NCBI RefSeq assembly: GCF_019890615.1
Contig: NZ_JAINVZ010000018.1
Location: 97,194-161,193 of the forward strand
From: Streptantibioticus parmotrematis
Lineage (GTDB): Bacteria; Actinomycetota; Actinomycetes; Streptomycetales; Streptomycetaceae
Reading direction: 5' to 3'
DNA: 64,000 bases
Positions 1 through 10,852 of this stretch are shown piece by piece (the stretch's first letter is position 1; every line of letters starts with the position of its first letter). The position numbers were made by a program, and so were the translations under genes. The notes beneath the pieces are model-generated. The model ran no database searches and was not told the origin of the DNA. It saw only the letters and a list, made by a program, of their open reading frames with translations.

Positions 1-224
1 GCGGCGGGGAGGTCAAGACGCAGCACGAGATGCTCAGCCGGGTCGCCACCAGCCGCGAGGTGTGCCCCACGTCCACCGCGCTGATGGAGGCCTACCGGCA
101 CCCGGGCGTGCGGTTCCTGCCGCTCACCGGTCTGCCGCCCGCCCGGGCCGTGGTGAGCTGGCGCACGGCCGGGGAGAGCGCCGGGATCCTGGAATTCGTC
201 GCGTCGCTGCCGTCCCTGCCCTAG
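1..224 (+). CDS. LysR-family transcriptional regulator, C-terminal fragment (cut by window edge)
   Basis: Only the last 73 codons are present, entering from the left edge in the frame of position 3 and ending at a TAG. The segment has the look of the end of a LysR substrate-binding domain: a Ser-Thr-Ala-Leu-Met helix, then an aromatic-containing strand (RFLPLTGLPPARAVVSWR) of the kind that closes these effector domains, and a short final helix. The DNA-binding half lies outside the window, so the family assignment is an inference from the C-terminal pattern alone. It is transcribed toward the MurR/RpiR gene, which starts about 170 bp downstream with its own ribosome site. Confidence 0.5.
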   Translation, partial: GGEVKTQHEMLSRVATSREVCPTSTALMEAYRHPGVRFLPLTGLPPARAVVSWRTAGESAGILEFVASLPSLP

Positions 225-321
225 TCTCGTCAGCCCGCGGTGGCACCGTCGCCCCGCGCGAGGCGGTCGCGGAATCCGCGGCCGGGCCGACGTCCGCCAT
301 GCGGAAGGCGTCTGGCCTGTA

Positions 322-337
322 TGTATGGCGTCATGCA
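322..337. promoter_or_regulatory. Imperfect palindrome upstream of the MurR/RpiR gene
   Basis: TGTATG-GCGT-CATGCA is a near-perfect dyad (one mismatched pair) 55 bp before the start codon at 393, in a short less GC-rich patch. RpiR-type regulators often bind dyads near their own genes, so an autoregulatory operator is possible. No experimental motif is known to me for this protein. Confidence 0.3.
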
Positions 338-392
338 CAATCGTGGGACGCTGAATGGGAACCCAGCAGCGGGGCCAGGCCAGGAGGGCGCG

Positions 393-1235
393 ATGGCGAC
401 ACAGGACGGTGGAGCCGCCCGCTTGATGCAGCTCTTCGACGGGCACCGGCTGACCCCGACCCAGCGCCGTATCGCGCACTGCCTGGTGCGCCGGGCGGCC
501 GACGCGCCGTTCCTGTCCAGCGTGGAGGTCGCGGAGCTGGCCGGGGTCAGCCAGCCGTCGGTGACCCGGTTCGCGGTGGCGCTGGGCTTCGACGGCTATC
601 CGGCGCTCCGCCGCCACCTGCGCGAGGTCGCCCCGGCACCGCAGGCGCCGCGCGAGGAGACCTACAACGAGTACCAGCAGGCGGTGCACGCGGAGATCGA
701 CAACCTCCAGCAGCTCGCCGTGCTCCTCGCCGACCCCGAGCCGGTGGTGCGCGCCGGGCGGCTGATGGCCGCCTCCCGGCCGCTGCCGGTGCTGGGACTG
801 CGGGCCGCCGGGCCGCAGGCGGGCGGCTTCGCGTACTTCGCCGCCAAGGTCCACCCCGACGTGCGGCTGCTGGACGAGAGCGGCTCGATGCTCGCCGACC
901 GGCTGGACGCCGCCGCCCGGGCCGGGGCGAGCGCGCTGCTGTGCTTCGCGCTGCCCCGGCACCCGCGCGAGGTGGTCGAGGCGCTGGAGTACGCCAAGGG
1001 CCTCGGGCTCACCGTCGTCACCGTCGCCGACAGCTCGTTCGCGCCGGTCGCGAAGTTCTCCGACGTGCTGATCCCGGCCGCGGTCGGCGCCGGGCTGATG
1101 TTCGACACGGCGTGCGCGCCGATGATGCTGGGCCGGGTGCTGCTGGAGTCGATGTGCGACGACCTGCCCGACGCCCAGGCGCGTCTGGAGGAGTTCGACG
1201 CGCGGGCGACGGCGCGGGGACTGTTCGTCGACTAG
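393..1235 (+). CDS. MurR/RpiR-family transcriptional regulator
   Basis: 280 residues. The N-terminal ~75 residues form an RpiR-type helix-turn-helix (TPTQRRIAHCLVRR, then VEVAELAGVSQPSVTRFAVALGF). The remainder is a SIS sugar-phosphate-binding domain (residues ~115-260, e.g. PVLGLRAAGPQAGGFAYF and a later TVVTVADSSFAPVAKFSDV). I chose ATG 393 because AGGAGG lies at 382-387; an upstream in-frame ATG at 240 has no ribosome site. Members sense phosphorylated metabolites through SIS. This one sits one operon away from histidine utilisation genes, so control of hut is a reasonable guess but unproven; the effector cannot be read from the sequence. Confidence 0.85.
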   Translation: MATQDGGAARLMQLFDGHRLTPTQRRIAHCLVRRAADAPFLSSVEVAELAGVSQPSVTRFAVALGFDGYPALRRHLREVAPAPQAPREETYNEYQQAVHAEIDNLQQLAVLLADPEPVVRAGRLMAASRPLPVLGLRAAGPQAGGFAYFAAKVHPDVRLLDESGSMLADRLDAAARAGASALLCFALPRHPREVVEALEYAKGLGLTVVTVADSSFAPVAKFSDVLIPAAVGAGLMFDTACAPMMLGRVLLESMCDDLPDAQARLEEFDARATARGLFVD

Positions 1236-1396
1236 GGCCTCGGCCCGCCGAGCAACGGGCGGTTCCTCTACGGCCGGCCGGCCCGGGGCAGCCGTCGGAC
1301 CGAACCGTTTCCCCATGTACGTCTAACAGAATTTTGAGGTTCGCTGAGTAGCCTCCGAGGCGTCATCTTGTCGAAGCGTGGCGGAGGAGGACGGTC

Positions 1397-1972
1397 GTGG
1401 TGGGGCGCGGGGCGTATGCGCTGGCTCGGGTCGCGGTGATGGTACGGACGGCCGCGCGGTGGCTGTGGTGGACCGGAGTGCTCGCCGCGGTCGGCGGCGT
1501 CTTCGTGCCGGGGTTCACCGGGCGGCGGATCGGACTGCTCGCCGGGGCGGCCGCCTTCCTGATCGCCGCCGTCGTCACGTTCGCCGTCCGCGCCGGGCGC
1601 TACACCGCGCTGGCCGACGCCTCCACCAAGGCCGCGAAGGCGGTCGTCCTCCAGGACCGCGGGGTCACCGCGCGGCTGTGGATCCGGCGGTGGCGCTGGT
1701 GGCTGCTGCTCGCCCTGCTGGTGGCGGTCGGCTCCTCGGTGGCGCTGCCCGCCGCGGGCGGCCTGCTGATGGCCGGGGCCGGTGCCGGGCTGTGGGCGAA
1801 GTCGGTACGGATCGGCCGCTGGGAGCGAGCGCACGAGGCGCTGCTGTGGGTGCGCCCGGAGTGGACGCGCCGCGGGCCCGCGGGCAAGGCCGTGAAGTCG
1901 TACCTGCGGACCGGACCGGTCGCGGGGGACGCCCGCCCCGGCGGCGCCCGCCGCAGGCTCGCGCCCGCCTGA
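1397..1972 (+). CDS. Small integral membrane protein of unknown function
   Basis: 191 residues beginning at GTG 1397, six bases after a strong GGAGGAGG (1383-1390). Four hydrophobic stretches are visible: about residues 19-35, 44-65, 98-116 and 118-132. The middle has a basic, Trp-rich pair of helices (RLWIRRWRWWLLLALL). The C-terminal 60 residues are hydrophilic and Arg/Pro-rich, probably cytoplasmic. I recognise no catalytic motif and no named family. An alternative start is the ATG at 1439, but it lacks a ribosome site. The gene converges on the decarboxylase-like gene with only about 20 bp between the stops. Confidence 0.7.
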   Translation: MVGRGAYALARVAVMVRTAARWLWWTGVLAAVGGVFVPGFTGRRIGLLAGAAAFLIAAVVTFAVRAGRYTALADASTKAAKAVVLQDRGVTARLWIRRWRWWLLLALLVAVGSSVALPAAGGLLMAGAGAGLWAKSVRIGRWERAHEALLWVRPEWTRRGPAGKAVKSYLRTGPVAGDARPGGARRRLAPA

Positions 1973-1994
1973 GCCGCGCCGACCCGGCGGCGGT

Positions 1995-3449
1995 TCACCG
2001 CAGTCCGGCCAGCCCCTCGGCGTGGGCGGCGCCGCTCTCCGCCGCGACCTCGGCGGCCGTCTGCCGTTCCCTTACGGTGACGAACCGCACCGAGCCGTCG
2101 TCCGCCACCAGGTAGCCGTGGACGGCCGGGCGGGGCAGCGCGTTGTAGTGGAAGTGCGTGGAGAAGTAGTACGCGCCGGTGTCGGGCAGCGCGATCAGGT
2201 CGCCCTCGTCCAGCGGTGGCAACTCCCGCGCCCGGGCCAGCACGTCACCCGCGAAGCAGCACGGCCCGGCCACGTCCTGCGGCACCGGGTCGCCCCGCTT
2301 GGGCCGCCCTTCGGGGCCGAGCGCCAGCACCCGCAGCGGCCAGGCGTCCGGCGCGAAGACGGTACGGGTCGCCACCTGCGCGCCCGCGTGCGTGACCGCG
2401 ATCCGGCGGCCGCCCGCGCTCTTCGCGTACTCGACGCGGGCCAGGATCGTGCCGTGCTTGGCCAGCAGCGAGCGGCCGAACTCGGTGACGATGCCGTAGC
2501 GGCCGTCGAACAGCCCCGGGACCTCGCCGCGCAGCAGGTCCGCGTACTCCTGATAGGTGGGCGTGACCTCGTCGGACGCGAAGTTGACCGGCAGGCCGCC
2601 GCCGATGTCGAGGGTGCCGACCTGACGGCGGCCGACGGTGTCGTTGATCCGCTCCGCCAGCTCGTACGCCACCCGCACGCCTTCCGCCATCAGCTTCAGC
2701 GGGCAGCCCTGCGAGCCGACGTGGGCGTGCAGCCGGGTCAGCCACGGCCGGGCGGCGAACGCGGCCACCACGCGCTCCTCGGCACCCGGATCCCGCAGCG
2801 CCACGCCGAACTTGGAGGTGGCGGTCGCCGTGCTCATCGCGTCGATCGCGCCGCCGCCCACCTGTGGGTTGACGCGCAGTCCGACCGGTGACGCGGACGG
2901 GCGCTCGGCCAGGAGCGCGTCCAGCCGGGTCAGCTCCTCCTCGTTGTCGGCGTTGACCGCGATGCCCAGGTCGAGCGCCTCGCGCAGTTCGGCGCGGGTC
3001 TTGGCGGGGGAGTCCAGCACGGTGCGTTCCGCGGGCACCCCGGCGGCGCGGGCCAGCGCGAGTTCGCCGGGGCTGGCGACCTCGCAGCCGATCCCCTCGT
3101 CGTCCAGCAGCCGCAGCACCGGCACCAGCGAGGCGGCCTTGACCGCGAAGGTGTGGGTCACCGGCACGTCGGGGGTGGCGAAGGCGTCGCGCAGCGCGCG
3201 GGCGCTGTCGCGGACACCGGTGACGTCGATCAGTCCGGCCACCGGCTGCTCGTCGTCCAGCAGCCCCGCCGCGACCGCGGCCCGCAGCGCGAGCGCCCGG
3301 CGCCCGGCGGCGTCGAGGCCGGTGACGTCGAGGCCGTCGGCGTCGAGTCCGTCGGTGTCGAGGCCGGTCGCGTCGCGGCCGGAGCCGGAAGGCGGGGCGG
3401 CGTGGTCGTGCGGGTGCCCGATGGCGTCGCCCGAGGCGTCGTGACCCAT
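1995..3449 (-). CDS. PLP-dependent decarboxylase, diaminopimelate/ornithine decarboxylase (fold type III) family
   Basis: 484 residues. The alanine-racemase-like barrel starts near residue 75; the PLP lysine is K104 in HTFAVKAASL, followed by CEVASPGEL, the Gly-rich phosphate site DIGGGLPVNF, and the C-terminal sheet with GPCCFAGDVLA and a DTGAYYFSTHFHYN segment. It is likely to decarboxylate a basic amino acid; substrate specificity is not readable, and true LysA is normally elsewhere. The first ~48 residues are non-conserved and contain four tandem Gly-Leu-Asp units (DATGLD, TDGLD, ADGLD, VTGLD) encoded by a 15-bp DNA repeat. It is divergent from hutU across a 267-bp promoter region. Confidence 0.8.
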   Translation of the reverse strand: MGHDASGDAIGHPHDHAAPPSGSGRDATGLDTDGLDADGLDVTGLDAAGRRALALRAAVAAGLLDDEQPVAGLIDVTGVRDSARALRDAFATPDVPVTHTFAVKAASLVPVLRLLDDEGIGCEVASPGELALARAAGVPAERTVLDSPAKTRAELREALDLGIAVNADNEEELTRLDALLAERPSASPVGLRVNPQVGGGAIDAMSTATATSKFGVALRDPGAEERVVAAFAARPWLTRLHAHVGSQGCPLKLMAEGVRVAYELAERINDTVGRRQVGTLDIGGGLPVNFASDEVTPTYQEYADLLRGEVPGLFDGRYGIVTEFGRSLLAKHGTILARVEYAKSAGGRRIAVTHAGAQVATRTVFAPDAWPLRVLALGPEGRPKRGDPVPQDVAGPCCFAGDVLARARELPPLDEGDLIALPDTGAYYFSTHFHYNALPRPAVHGYLVADDGSVRFVTVRERQTAAEVAAESGAAHAEGLAGLR

Positions 3450-3632
3450 ACATCCACTTCACCACGCGCCCGCGCGCCCGCGCACGCCGTGGCGGGTGAC
3501 CCGCGCCCCCGCCCGCACCTGCGGCACCCTGGAAAGACGGGACGCAACGCGCCGAAAACCCCGCGCCGACGCGACGGAACCCGCCACGCGATCCGCGCGC
3601 CCGCGCGGCGGAAACTCGGCGCACACAACCTG

Positions 3633-3662
3633 TTGACTAACTCTATTCAGCCGGACAGTATG
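3633..3662 (+). promoter_or_regulatory. Candidate hutU promoter
   Basis: TTGACT at 3633-3638 is a good -35; CAGTAT at 3656-3661 gives a 17-bp spacer and a weak -10. It sits in the only AT-richer patch of the divergent intergenic region and would give a leader of about 50 nt carrying GAGGAGG (3702-3708). GTT-GACT-AAC overlapping the -35 is a small dyad that could be part of an operator. Confidence 0.45.
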
Positions 3663-3716
3663 TGAATGGCTCGATCCAAGCAGGGTCGGGCGACGACCCG
3701 CGAGGAGGCGACCCGC

Positions 3717-5410
<1,694 letters not shown>

Positions 5411-5414
<4 letters not shown>

Positions 5415-6682
5415 CCCACGACGCGGCCGGACGGACGGCGGCGCGCACCGCGCCGCCGTCCTCCGGGACCTTCCACAGCCTGTGGAACGACCTGCTCCCG
5501 ATAGGCCGGGACGCCGGCTCGCACGGCTACCGGCGCTACGCCTGGACCGGCGCCGACGCCGACTGCCGCGAGTGGTTCAAGGCGCAGGCCACCACGCGCG
5601 GCCTGGCCTACGAGGTCGACCGCAACGGCAACCAGTGGGCCTGGCTGGGCGACCCGGCCGCCGGTGACGCCGTGGTCACCGGCTCCCACCTCGACTCGGT
5701 CCCCGACGGCGGCGCCTTCGACGGGCCGCTGGGCGTGGTGTCCTCGCTCGCCGCGCTCGACGAACTGCGCGCCCGCGGCGCCGAGTTCACCCGGCCGCTC
5801 GCGATCACCAACTTCGGCGACGAGGAAGGCGCCCGCTTCGGCCTGGCCTGCGTCGGCTCGCGGCTGACGGCGGGGCAGCTGACCGCCGCCAAGGCCCGCG
5901 AACTGCGCGATGCCGACGGCATCACCCTCGCGCACGCCATGGAACGCGCCGGGTACGACCCGGAGGCGATCGGCGCCGACCCCGAACGCCTCGCCCGCAT
6001 CGGCGCGTTCGTCGAACTCCACGTCGAGCAGGGCCGCGCCCTGGACATCAGCGGCGACCCGGTCGGCGTCGCCTCCGCGATCTGGCCGCACGGCCGCTGG
6101 CGCTTCGACTTCCGCGGCGAGGCCAACCACGCGGGCACCACCCGCCTGGAGGACCGCCGCGACCCCATGCTCACCTACGCCGACACCGTGCTCGCCGCCC
6201 GCGAACAGGCCCGACTGGCAGGCGCGTTGGCCACCTTCGGCAAGGTCGCCGTCGAGCCCAACGGCGTCAACGCCATCCCGTCGCTGGTACGCGGCTGGCT
6301 GGACTCCCGCGCCGCCGACGAGGCCACCCTCGCCCGGGTCGTCGCAGGCGTGGAGCGCGCCGCCCGCGACAGCGGCGAGCGCTCCGGCATCGGCGTCGAC
6401 GTCACCCGTGAGTCCTTCACCCCCGTCGTGGAGTTCGAACACGGGCTGCGCGACCGGCTCGCCGGGCTCCTCGCCGACGACGACGGCCGCCCCGCGCCCG
6501 TCCTGCCGACCGGCGCGGGACACGACGCGGGCATCCTGTCCGCCGCCATCCCGACCGCCATGCTGTTCGTGCGCAACCCCACCGGCATCTCGCACTCCCC
6601 GGCGGAGGCCGCCGACGAGGACGACTGCCTCGCCGGGGTCACCGCGCTCGCCGACGTACTGGAGGGCCTGGCGTGTCGCTGA
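5411..6682 (+). CDS. M20-family amidohydrolase (allantoate amidohydrolase-like), probable hut-pathway deacylase
   Basis: 423 residues from GTG 5411, overlapping the hutU stop, so translation is coupled. Metal ligands of the M20/N-carbamoyl amino acid hydrolase group are visible: [15 protein letters not shown] (His and bridging Asp), [10 protein letters not shown] (Glu pair), FVELHVEQG, and [10 protein letters not shown] near the C-terminus. The central lid/dimerisation domain contains GEANHAGTT. Relatives act on allantoate or N-carbamoyl amino acids. In this operon the pathway logic after HutF demands hydrolysis of N-formyl-L-glutamate, and no HutG-type gene is present, so I infer that this enzyme performs that step. 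Substrate preference is not provable from sequence. Confidence 0.85.
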
Positions 6683-8028
6683 CGGCACCGACCTACTGGG
6701 CGCAACACGCCTGGCTCGGCGACCGCGCCGAGCCGGGCACGCTGATCGAGACCGCCGCGGACGGCACGATCGCCGCCGTCCGCACCGGCGTCACCGCCCC
6801 GCCGCCCGGCGCCGTCACCCTGCGCGGCCTGACCCTGCCGGGCCTGGCCAACGCCCACAGCCACGCCTTCCACCGCGCCCTTCGCGGCACCGTGCAGCGC
6901 GACCGCGGCACCTTCTGGACCTGGCGCGAGACGATGTACGAGGTGGCCGGCCGGCTCACCCCGGACAGCTACTTCGCCCTGGCCCGCGCCGTCTACGCCG
7001 AGATGGCGCTCGCCGGGATCACCTGCGTCGGCGAGTTCCACTACCTGCACCACCAGAGCGGCGGCACGCCCTACGCCGACCCCAACGCCATGGGGGAGGC
7101 GCTGATCGCCGCCGCGGCCGAAGCCGGCATCCGCATCACCCTCCTCGACACCGCCTACCTGCACGGCGGCCTGACCTCCGACGGCCACCGCCCGCTGGAG
7201 GGGCCGCAACTGCGCTTCGGCGACGGCTCGGCCGACGCCTGGTACGAACGCTGGCGCGCGCTCAAGGGCGGCGGGCACGCCAGGATCGGCGCGGCGCTGC
7301 ACTCGGTGCGCGCCTTCTCCGAGGCCGACGGCTACGGGGAGTTCGCCCGCTGGACCGAGGGCGTGCCCACCCACATCCACCTGTCCGAGCAGCCCGCCGA
7401 GAACGAGGCGTGCCTCGCCGTCCACGGGCGCACCCCGACCCGGCTGCTGGCCGACCACGGCTTCTGGCGGCCCACCACCTCCGCCGTGCACGCCACCCAC
7501 CTCACCGACGAGGACATCGCGCTGCTGGGCGCGGCGTCCACGACCGTGTGCATGTGCCCCACCACCGAACGGGACCTGGCCGACGGCATCGGCCCGGCCG
7601 TCCGACTCGCCGAGGCGGGCTGCCCGTTGAGCCTGGGCAGCGACAGCCACGCGGTCATCGACCTGCTGGAGGAGGCCCGCGCGATGGAGCTGGACGAGCG
7701 GCTGCGCACCCAGGTGCGCGGGCACTGGAGCGCCGCGCGGCTGCTCGACGCCGCGACCGGCGACGGCCACGCCTCGCTCGGCTGGCCCGAGGCGGGACGT
7801 CTCGCCCCCGGTGCGCTCGCCGACTTCAGCACCGTGGCGCTGGACACGGTGCGCACGGCGGGACCGCCCGCGCGGCTGGCGGGCGAGACCGCGGTATTCG
7901 CGGCGACCGGGGCCGACATCCGGCACACCGTGGTGGGCGGCCGCCACGTGGTCCGCGACGGGCGGCACCTGCTGGTGCCGGACGTGCCCGCGGCCCTGGC
8001 GGACGCCATCGGCGCGCTGCACGGCTGA
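6673..8028 (+). CDS. hutF: Formimidoylglutamate deiminase
   Basis: 451 residues of the amidohydrolase superfamily. The N-terminal metal motif is [15 protein letters not shown]. Further metal and catalytic segments are [24 protein letters not shown] (His and Glu), AVHATHLTD and the terminal Asp in [16 protein letters not shown]. It converts N-formimidoyl-L-glutamate to N-formyl-L-glutamate plus ammonia. It starts at GTG 6673, seven bases after GGAGGG (6661-6666), and overlaps the M20 gene by 10 bp. Its presence shows that the two-step (HutF then deformylase) branch of histidine degradation is used rather than direct formamide release. Confidence 0.93.
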   Translation: MSLTAPTYWAQHAWLGDRAEPGTLIETAADGTIAAVRTGVTAPPPGAVTLRGLTLPGLANAHSHAFHRALRGTVQRDRGTFWTWRETMYEVAGRLTPDSYFALARAVYAEMALAGITCVGEFHYLHHQSGGTPYADPNAMGEALIAAAAEAGIRITLLDTAYLHGGLTSDGHRPLEGPQLRFGDGSADAWYERWRALKGGGHARIGAALHSVRAFSEADGYGEFARWTEGVPTHIHLSEQPAENEACLAVHGRTPTRLLADHGFWRPTTSAVHATHLTDEDIALLGAASTTVCMCPTTERDLADGIGPAVRLAEAGCPLSLGSDSHAVIDLLEEARAMELDERLRTQVRGHWSAARLLDAATGDGHASLGWPEAGRLAPGALADFSTVALDTVRTAGPPARLAGETAVFAATGADIRHTVVGGRHVVRDGRHLLVPDVPAALADAIGALHG

Positions 8029-8040
8029 TGCCCAGCAGAG

Positions 8041-8100
8041 ACGGCAAGCTGACGCCCGCCGGGAACGGCAAGCTGACGGTCATCAGGAACGGCAAGGAGA
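8041..8100 (+). repeat. Three 24-bp tandem units between hutF and hutI
   Basis: ACGGCAAGCTGACG occurs at 8041 and 8065, and a third unit begins ACGGCAAGG at 8089, so the period is exactly 24 bp. In the last unit AAGCTG is replaced by AAGGAG, which serves as the hutI ribosome site. The first unit begins just after the hutF stop (8026-8028). Confidence 0.85.
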
Positions 8101-8108
8101 GCAGGACG

Positions 8109-9317
8109 ATGACGCCCACGCCGAGGAGCGCGCCCACCGGCGCCACGACGACGGCCATCACCCACATCGGAAGCCTGGTCACCAACGATCCCTCCCTCGG
8201 TCAGGGGCCTCTCGGCCTGATCCAGGACGCGGCCGTCGTGATCGAGGGCGACCGCGTCGTCTGGGTCGGTACGTCCAGTAGAGCACCGGCCACTGACAGT
8301 CACGTCGACGCCGAGGGCCGGGCGGTGATCCCCGGCTTCGTCGACTCCCACTCGCACCTGGTCTTCGCGGGCGACCGCACCGCCGAGTTCAACGCCCGCA
8401 TGGAGGGCCGGGCGTACAGCGCGGGCGGCATCCGTACGACGGTCGCCGCGACCCGCGAGGCCTCCGACGCCGAACTCGACGGCAACGTCGCCCGCTACGT
8501 CGCCGAGGCGCTGCGCCAGGGCACCACGACCATCGAGACCAAGTCCGGCTACGGGCTCACCACGGACGACGAGGAGCGCGCGCTGCGCATCGCCGCCCGC
8601 CACACCGAGGAGGTCACCTTCCTCGGGGCGCACATCGTCGCGCCGGAGTACGCGGACGACCCCGCGAAGTACGTCGAGCTGGTGACCGGTCCCATGCTGG
8701 ACGCGTGCGCGCCGCACGCCCGCTGGGTCGACGTGTTCTGCGAGCGCGGGGCGTTCGACGGCGACCAGGCCCGCGCGATCCTGACCGCCGGCGCGCGGCG
8801 CGGCCTGACCCCGCGCGTCCACGCCAACCAGCTGGGCACGGGACCCGGCGTCCAGCTCGCCGTGGAACTCCAGGCGGCCTCCGCCGACCACTGCACCCAC
8901 CTGACCGACGCCGACGTGGACGCCCTCGCGGCGAGCGGCGGCCGGACGGTGGCGACGCTGCTGCCCGGCGCGGAGTTCTCCACCCGGGCGACCTGGCCGG
9001 ACGCCCGCCGCCTGCTGGACGCGGGCGTGGTCGTGGCGCTGTCCACCGACTGCAACCCGGGGTCGTCGTTCACCAGCTCCATGCCGTTCTGCGTGGCGCT
9101 GGCCGTGCGGGACATGGGCATGACACCCAACGAGGCGCTGTGGGCCGCCACGGCGGGCGGCGCGCGGGCGCTGCGCAGGTCGGACGTCGGCGGGATCGCG
9201 GTCGGCATGCGGGCGGACCTGGTCCTGCTGGACGCGCCCTCGCACGTGCACCTGGCGTACCGCCCGGGCGTCCCGCTGGTCAGGGCGGTCTGGCGCAAGG
9301 GCGCCCGAGCCCTCTAG
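8109..9317 (+). CDS. hutI: Imidazolonepropionase
   Basis: 402 residues, amidohydrolase superfamily, hydrolyses 4-imidazolone-5-propanoate to N-formimidoyl-L-glutamate. Metal motif [18 protein letters not shown]; substrate segments [14 protein letters not shown] and [11 protein letters not shown]; later ligands in [29 protein letters not shown], and the Asp of [12 protein letters not shown]. Usual length for the family. ATG 8109 is chosen because AAGGAG (8094-8099) lies 9 bp upstream; an in-frame ATG at 8028 would overlap the hutF stop but would add the 24-bp repeat as a low-complexity extension. Last gene of the hut operon, followed by a terminator. Confidence 0.94.
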   Translation: MTPTPRSAPTGATTTAITHIGSLVTNDPSLGQGPLGLIQDAAVVIEGDRVVWVGTSSRAPATDSHVDAEGRAVIPGFVDSHSHLVFAGDRTAEFNARMEGRAYSAGGIRTTVAATREASDAELDGNVARYVAEALRQGTTTIETKSGYGLTTDDEERALRIAARHTEEVTFLGAHIVAPEYADDPAKYVELVTGPMLDACAPHARWVDVFCERGAFDGDQARAILTAGARRGLTPRVHANQLGTGPGVQLAVELQAASADHCTHLTDADVDALAASGGRTVATLLPGAEFSTRATWPDARRLLDAGVVVALSTDCNPGSSFTSSMPFCVALAVRDMGMTPNEALWAATAGGARALRRSDVGGIAVGMRADLVLLDAPSHVHLAYRPGVPLVRAVWRKGARAL

Positions 9318-9351
9318 CGTCCCTGGGGACCGCCAAGCCACGACGGAGGGG

Positions 9352-9381
9352 GGCCGGGCGCGCTCACGGGAGCGCCCGGCC
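9352..9381 (+). terminator. Rho-independent-type hairpin after hutI
   Basis: Perfect 10-bp inverted repeat (9352-9361 with 9372-9381, GGCCGGGCGC arms) with a 10-nt loop, 35 bp after the hutI stop. No T-run follows, as is usual in Streptomyces. Confidence 0.6.
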
Positions 9382-9688
9382 AGGGGCAGGAACGCGGGAC
9401 CGCCGCGGACGCGCGGACCCGGCTTCGGGCTCGCTCTCGGCGTGCTGGGCCGACCGCCCGGCCCCGCCTTCGGCGGCATTTCCCCGGGCAGATCCTTGTC
9501 GGAGACAACGAGCTGACAAGTATTCGCCGGACCAAGGACCCCGGGCCGACAGGCGAGCCCGCTCGCCGGGACCCCCTGACATGAACGCGCGGGCGCGTGC
9601 TCACGCAGAGGCGGAGGGCGTCAGGGCCGCATCACCACCCCTGGCGTCCTCCGCCGTCACCACGGCGCGCCCCGCGCGGGGGCGGGCC
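9382..9688. other. Non-coding spacer between convergent hutI and sigma-factor genes
   Basis: About 300 bp without a credible gene. It contains a perfect 6-bp inverted repeat CTTGTC (9495-9500) and GACAAG (9515-9520), with a further GACAAC at 9504 between the arms, inside a locally AT-richer patch. The nearest downstream genes on either strand end here, so this is not an obvious gene promoter. I see no tRNA or known RNA. Confidence 0.4.
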
Positions 9689-10543
9689 TCAGCTCTCCGT
9701 GAGCAGCCCCCTGCGCAGCCGCGTCAGCGTCCGCGACAGCAGACGGGAGACGTGCATCTGGGAGATGCCCAGTTCCTCGCCGATCTCCGACTGGGTCAGG
9801 TTGCCCACGAACCGCAGCGACAGGATCTGGCGGTCCCGCGCCGGAAGGCTCGCGATCAGCGGCTTGAGGGACTCGACGTACTCGATGCCCTCGAGACCGT
9901 GGTCCTCGTAGCCGATCCGGTCGGCGAGCGCGCCCTCGGAGTCGTCCTCCTCCGGCTGCGCGTCCAGCGAGCTGGCGGTGTACGCGTTGCTGGCGGCCAT
10001 GCCCTCGACGACCTCTTCGCGGGTCAGGTCGAGGCGGTCGGCGAGCTCCGCGACGGTCGGCGAGCGGTCCAGCTTCTGCGCCAGCTCGTCACCGGCCTTG
10101 GCCAGGTCCAGCCGCAGTTCCTGCAGGCGGCGCGGCACCCGCACCGACCAGGAGGTGTCACGGAAGAAGCGCTTGATCTCGCCGATGATCGTCGGCATGG
10201 CGAACGTGGGGAACTCCACCCCACGGCTCAGCTCGAACCGGTCGATCGCCTTGATCAGGCCGATCGTGCCGACCTGGATGATGTCCTCCATGGGTTCGCT
10301 GCGCGAGCGGAAGCGCGCGGCCGCGAACTTCACCAGGGCGAGGTTCAGCTCGACCAGGGTGTTGCGTACGTAGGAGTACTCGGGCGTGCCCTCTTCGAGG
10401 GTCTCCAGGCGGCTGAAGAGCGTCTTGGACAGGGCCCTGGCGTCCACCGGTCCCACCTCGTCGAACGGTGGGATGTCCGGCAGGTCCGCCAGGCCCTCCA
10501 GATCCGCGGGGTCTTCCGTTTGCGCGTCGAGCCGGGGTGTCAT
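9689..10543 (-). CDS. SigB/SigF-type alternative RNA polymerase sigma factor (SigI-like)
   Basis: 284 residues. Region 2 (ALVKFAAARFRSRSEPMEDIIQVGTIGLIKAIDRFE), region 3 (TIIGEIKRFFRDTSW...VRVPRRLQELR) and region 4 (LPARDRQILSLRFVGNLTQSEIGEELGISQMHVSRLLSRTL) are complete. ATG 10543 is preceded by GGAGGAGAT; the upstream in-frame start at 10627 lacks a ribosome site. The group includes Streptomyces stress and development sigma factors controlled by partner switching. The divergent STAS and HATPase genes next door fit that scheme, and from memory match the sigI locus next to hut in S. coelicolor. Promoter specificity cannot be read here. Confidence 0.92.
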   Translation of the reverse strand: MTPRLDAQTEDPADLEGLADLPDIPPFDEVGPVDARALSKTLFSRLETLEEGTPEYSYVRNTLVELNLALVKFAAARFRSRSEPMEDIIQVGTIGLIKAIDRFELSRGVEFPTFAMPTIIGEIKRFFRDTSWSVRVPRRLQELRLDLAKAGDELAQKLDRSPTVAELADRLDLTREEVVEGMAASNAYTASSLDAQPEEDDSEGALADRIGYEDHGLEGIEYVESLKPLIASLPARDRQILSLRFVGNLTQSEIGEELGISQMHVSRLLSRTLTRLRRGLLTES

Positions 10544-10852
10544 GATCTCCTCCCTCGGGCTGACGTCGGGCACCACTGCCATCGTCCCACCATGGCAGTC
10601 GCCATCGCCGAACACATGATCACGCACTCTGCTGCGCGGCGCCTCCGGGCCAGCCGTTCACGGACATCTCGTTACCAGGCCTACCCGTTTTCCCCCGCGG
10701 GCCGCAAGTTCGGCGTGAAGGAGTTGCGGAGGTCGTGACCGGTGTCACGTGCCGCCGAGGCCCGGAAGAGGCCTTGTCGGACCGCGACTACCGCCCGGTC
10801 CGACGACGGCGTAGGGTTCAGTGGCGCAACCGAGCAACCAGGAGGAACGCGC
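10544..10852. promoter_or_regulatory. Divergent promoter region of the sigma-factor and STAS genes
   Basis: 309 bp. Both flanking genes have strong ribosome sites here (GGAGGAGAT on the minus strand, AGGAGG at 10840-10845 on the plus strand). I looked for the SigB-family promoter pattern (GnnT, 14-16 bp, GGGTA). A GGGTAG on the minus strand and a GGGTTC on the plus strand are present, but neither has a matching upstream element, so autoregulation is not supported by sequence. Confidence 0.4.

Noticed and set aside
5910..8108. A 733-codon upstream extension of hutI
   Set aside because: It overlaps the M20 gene and hutF in another frame. HutI proteins are about 400 residues, and the ribosome site supports 8109.
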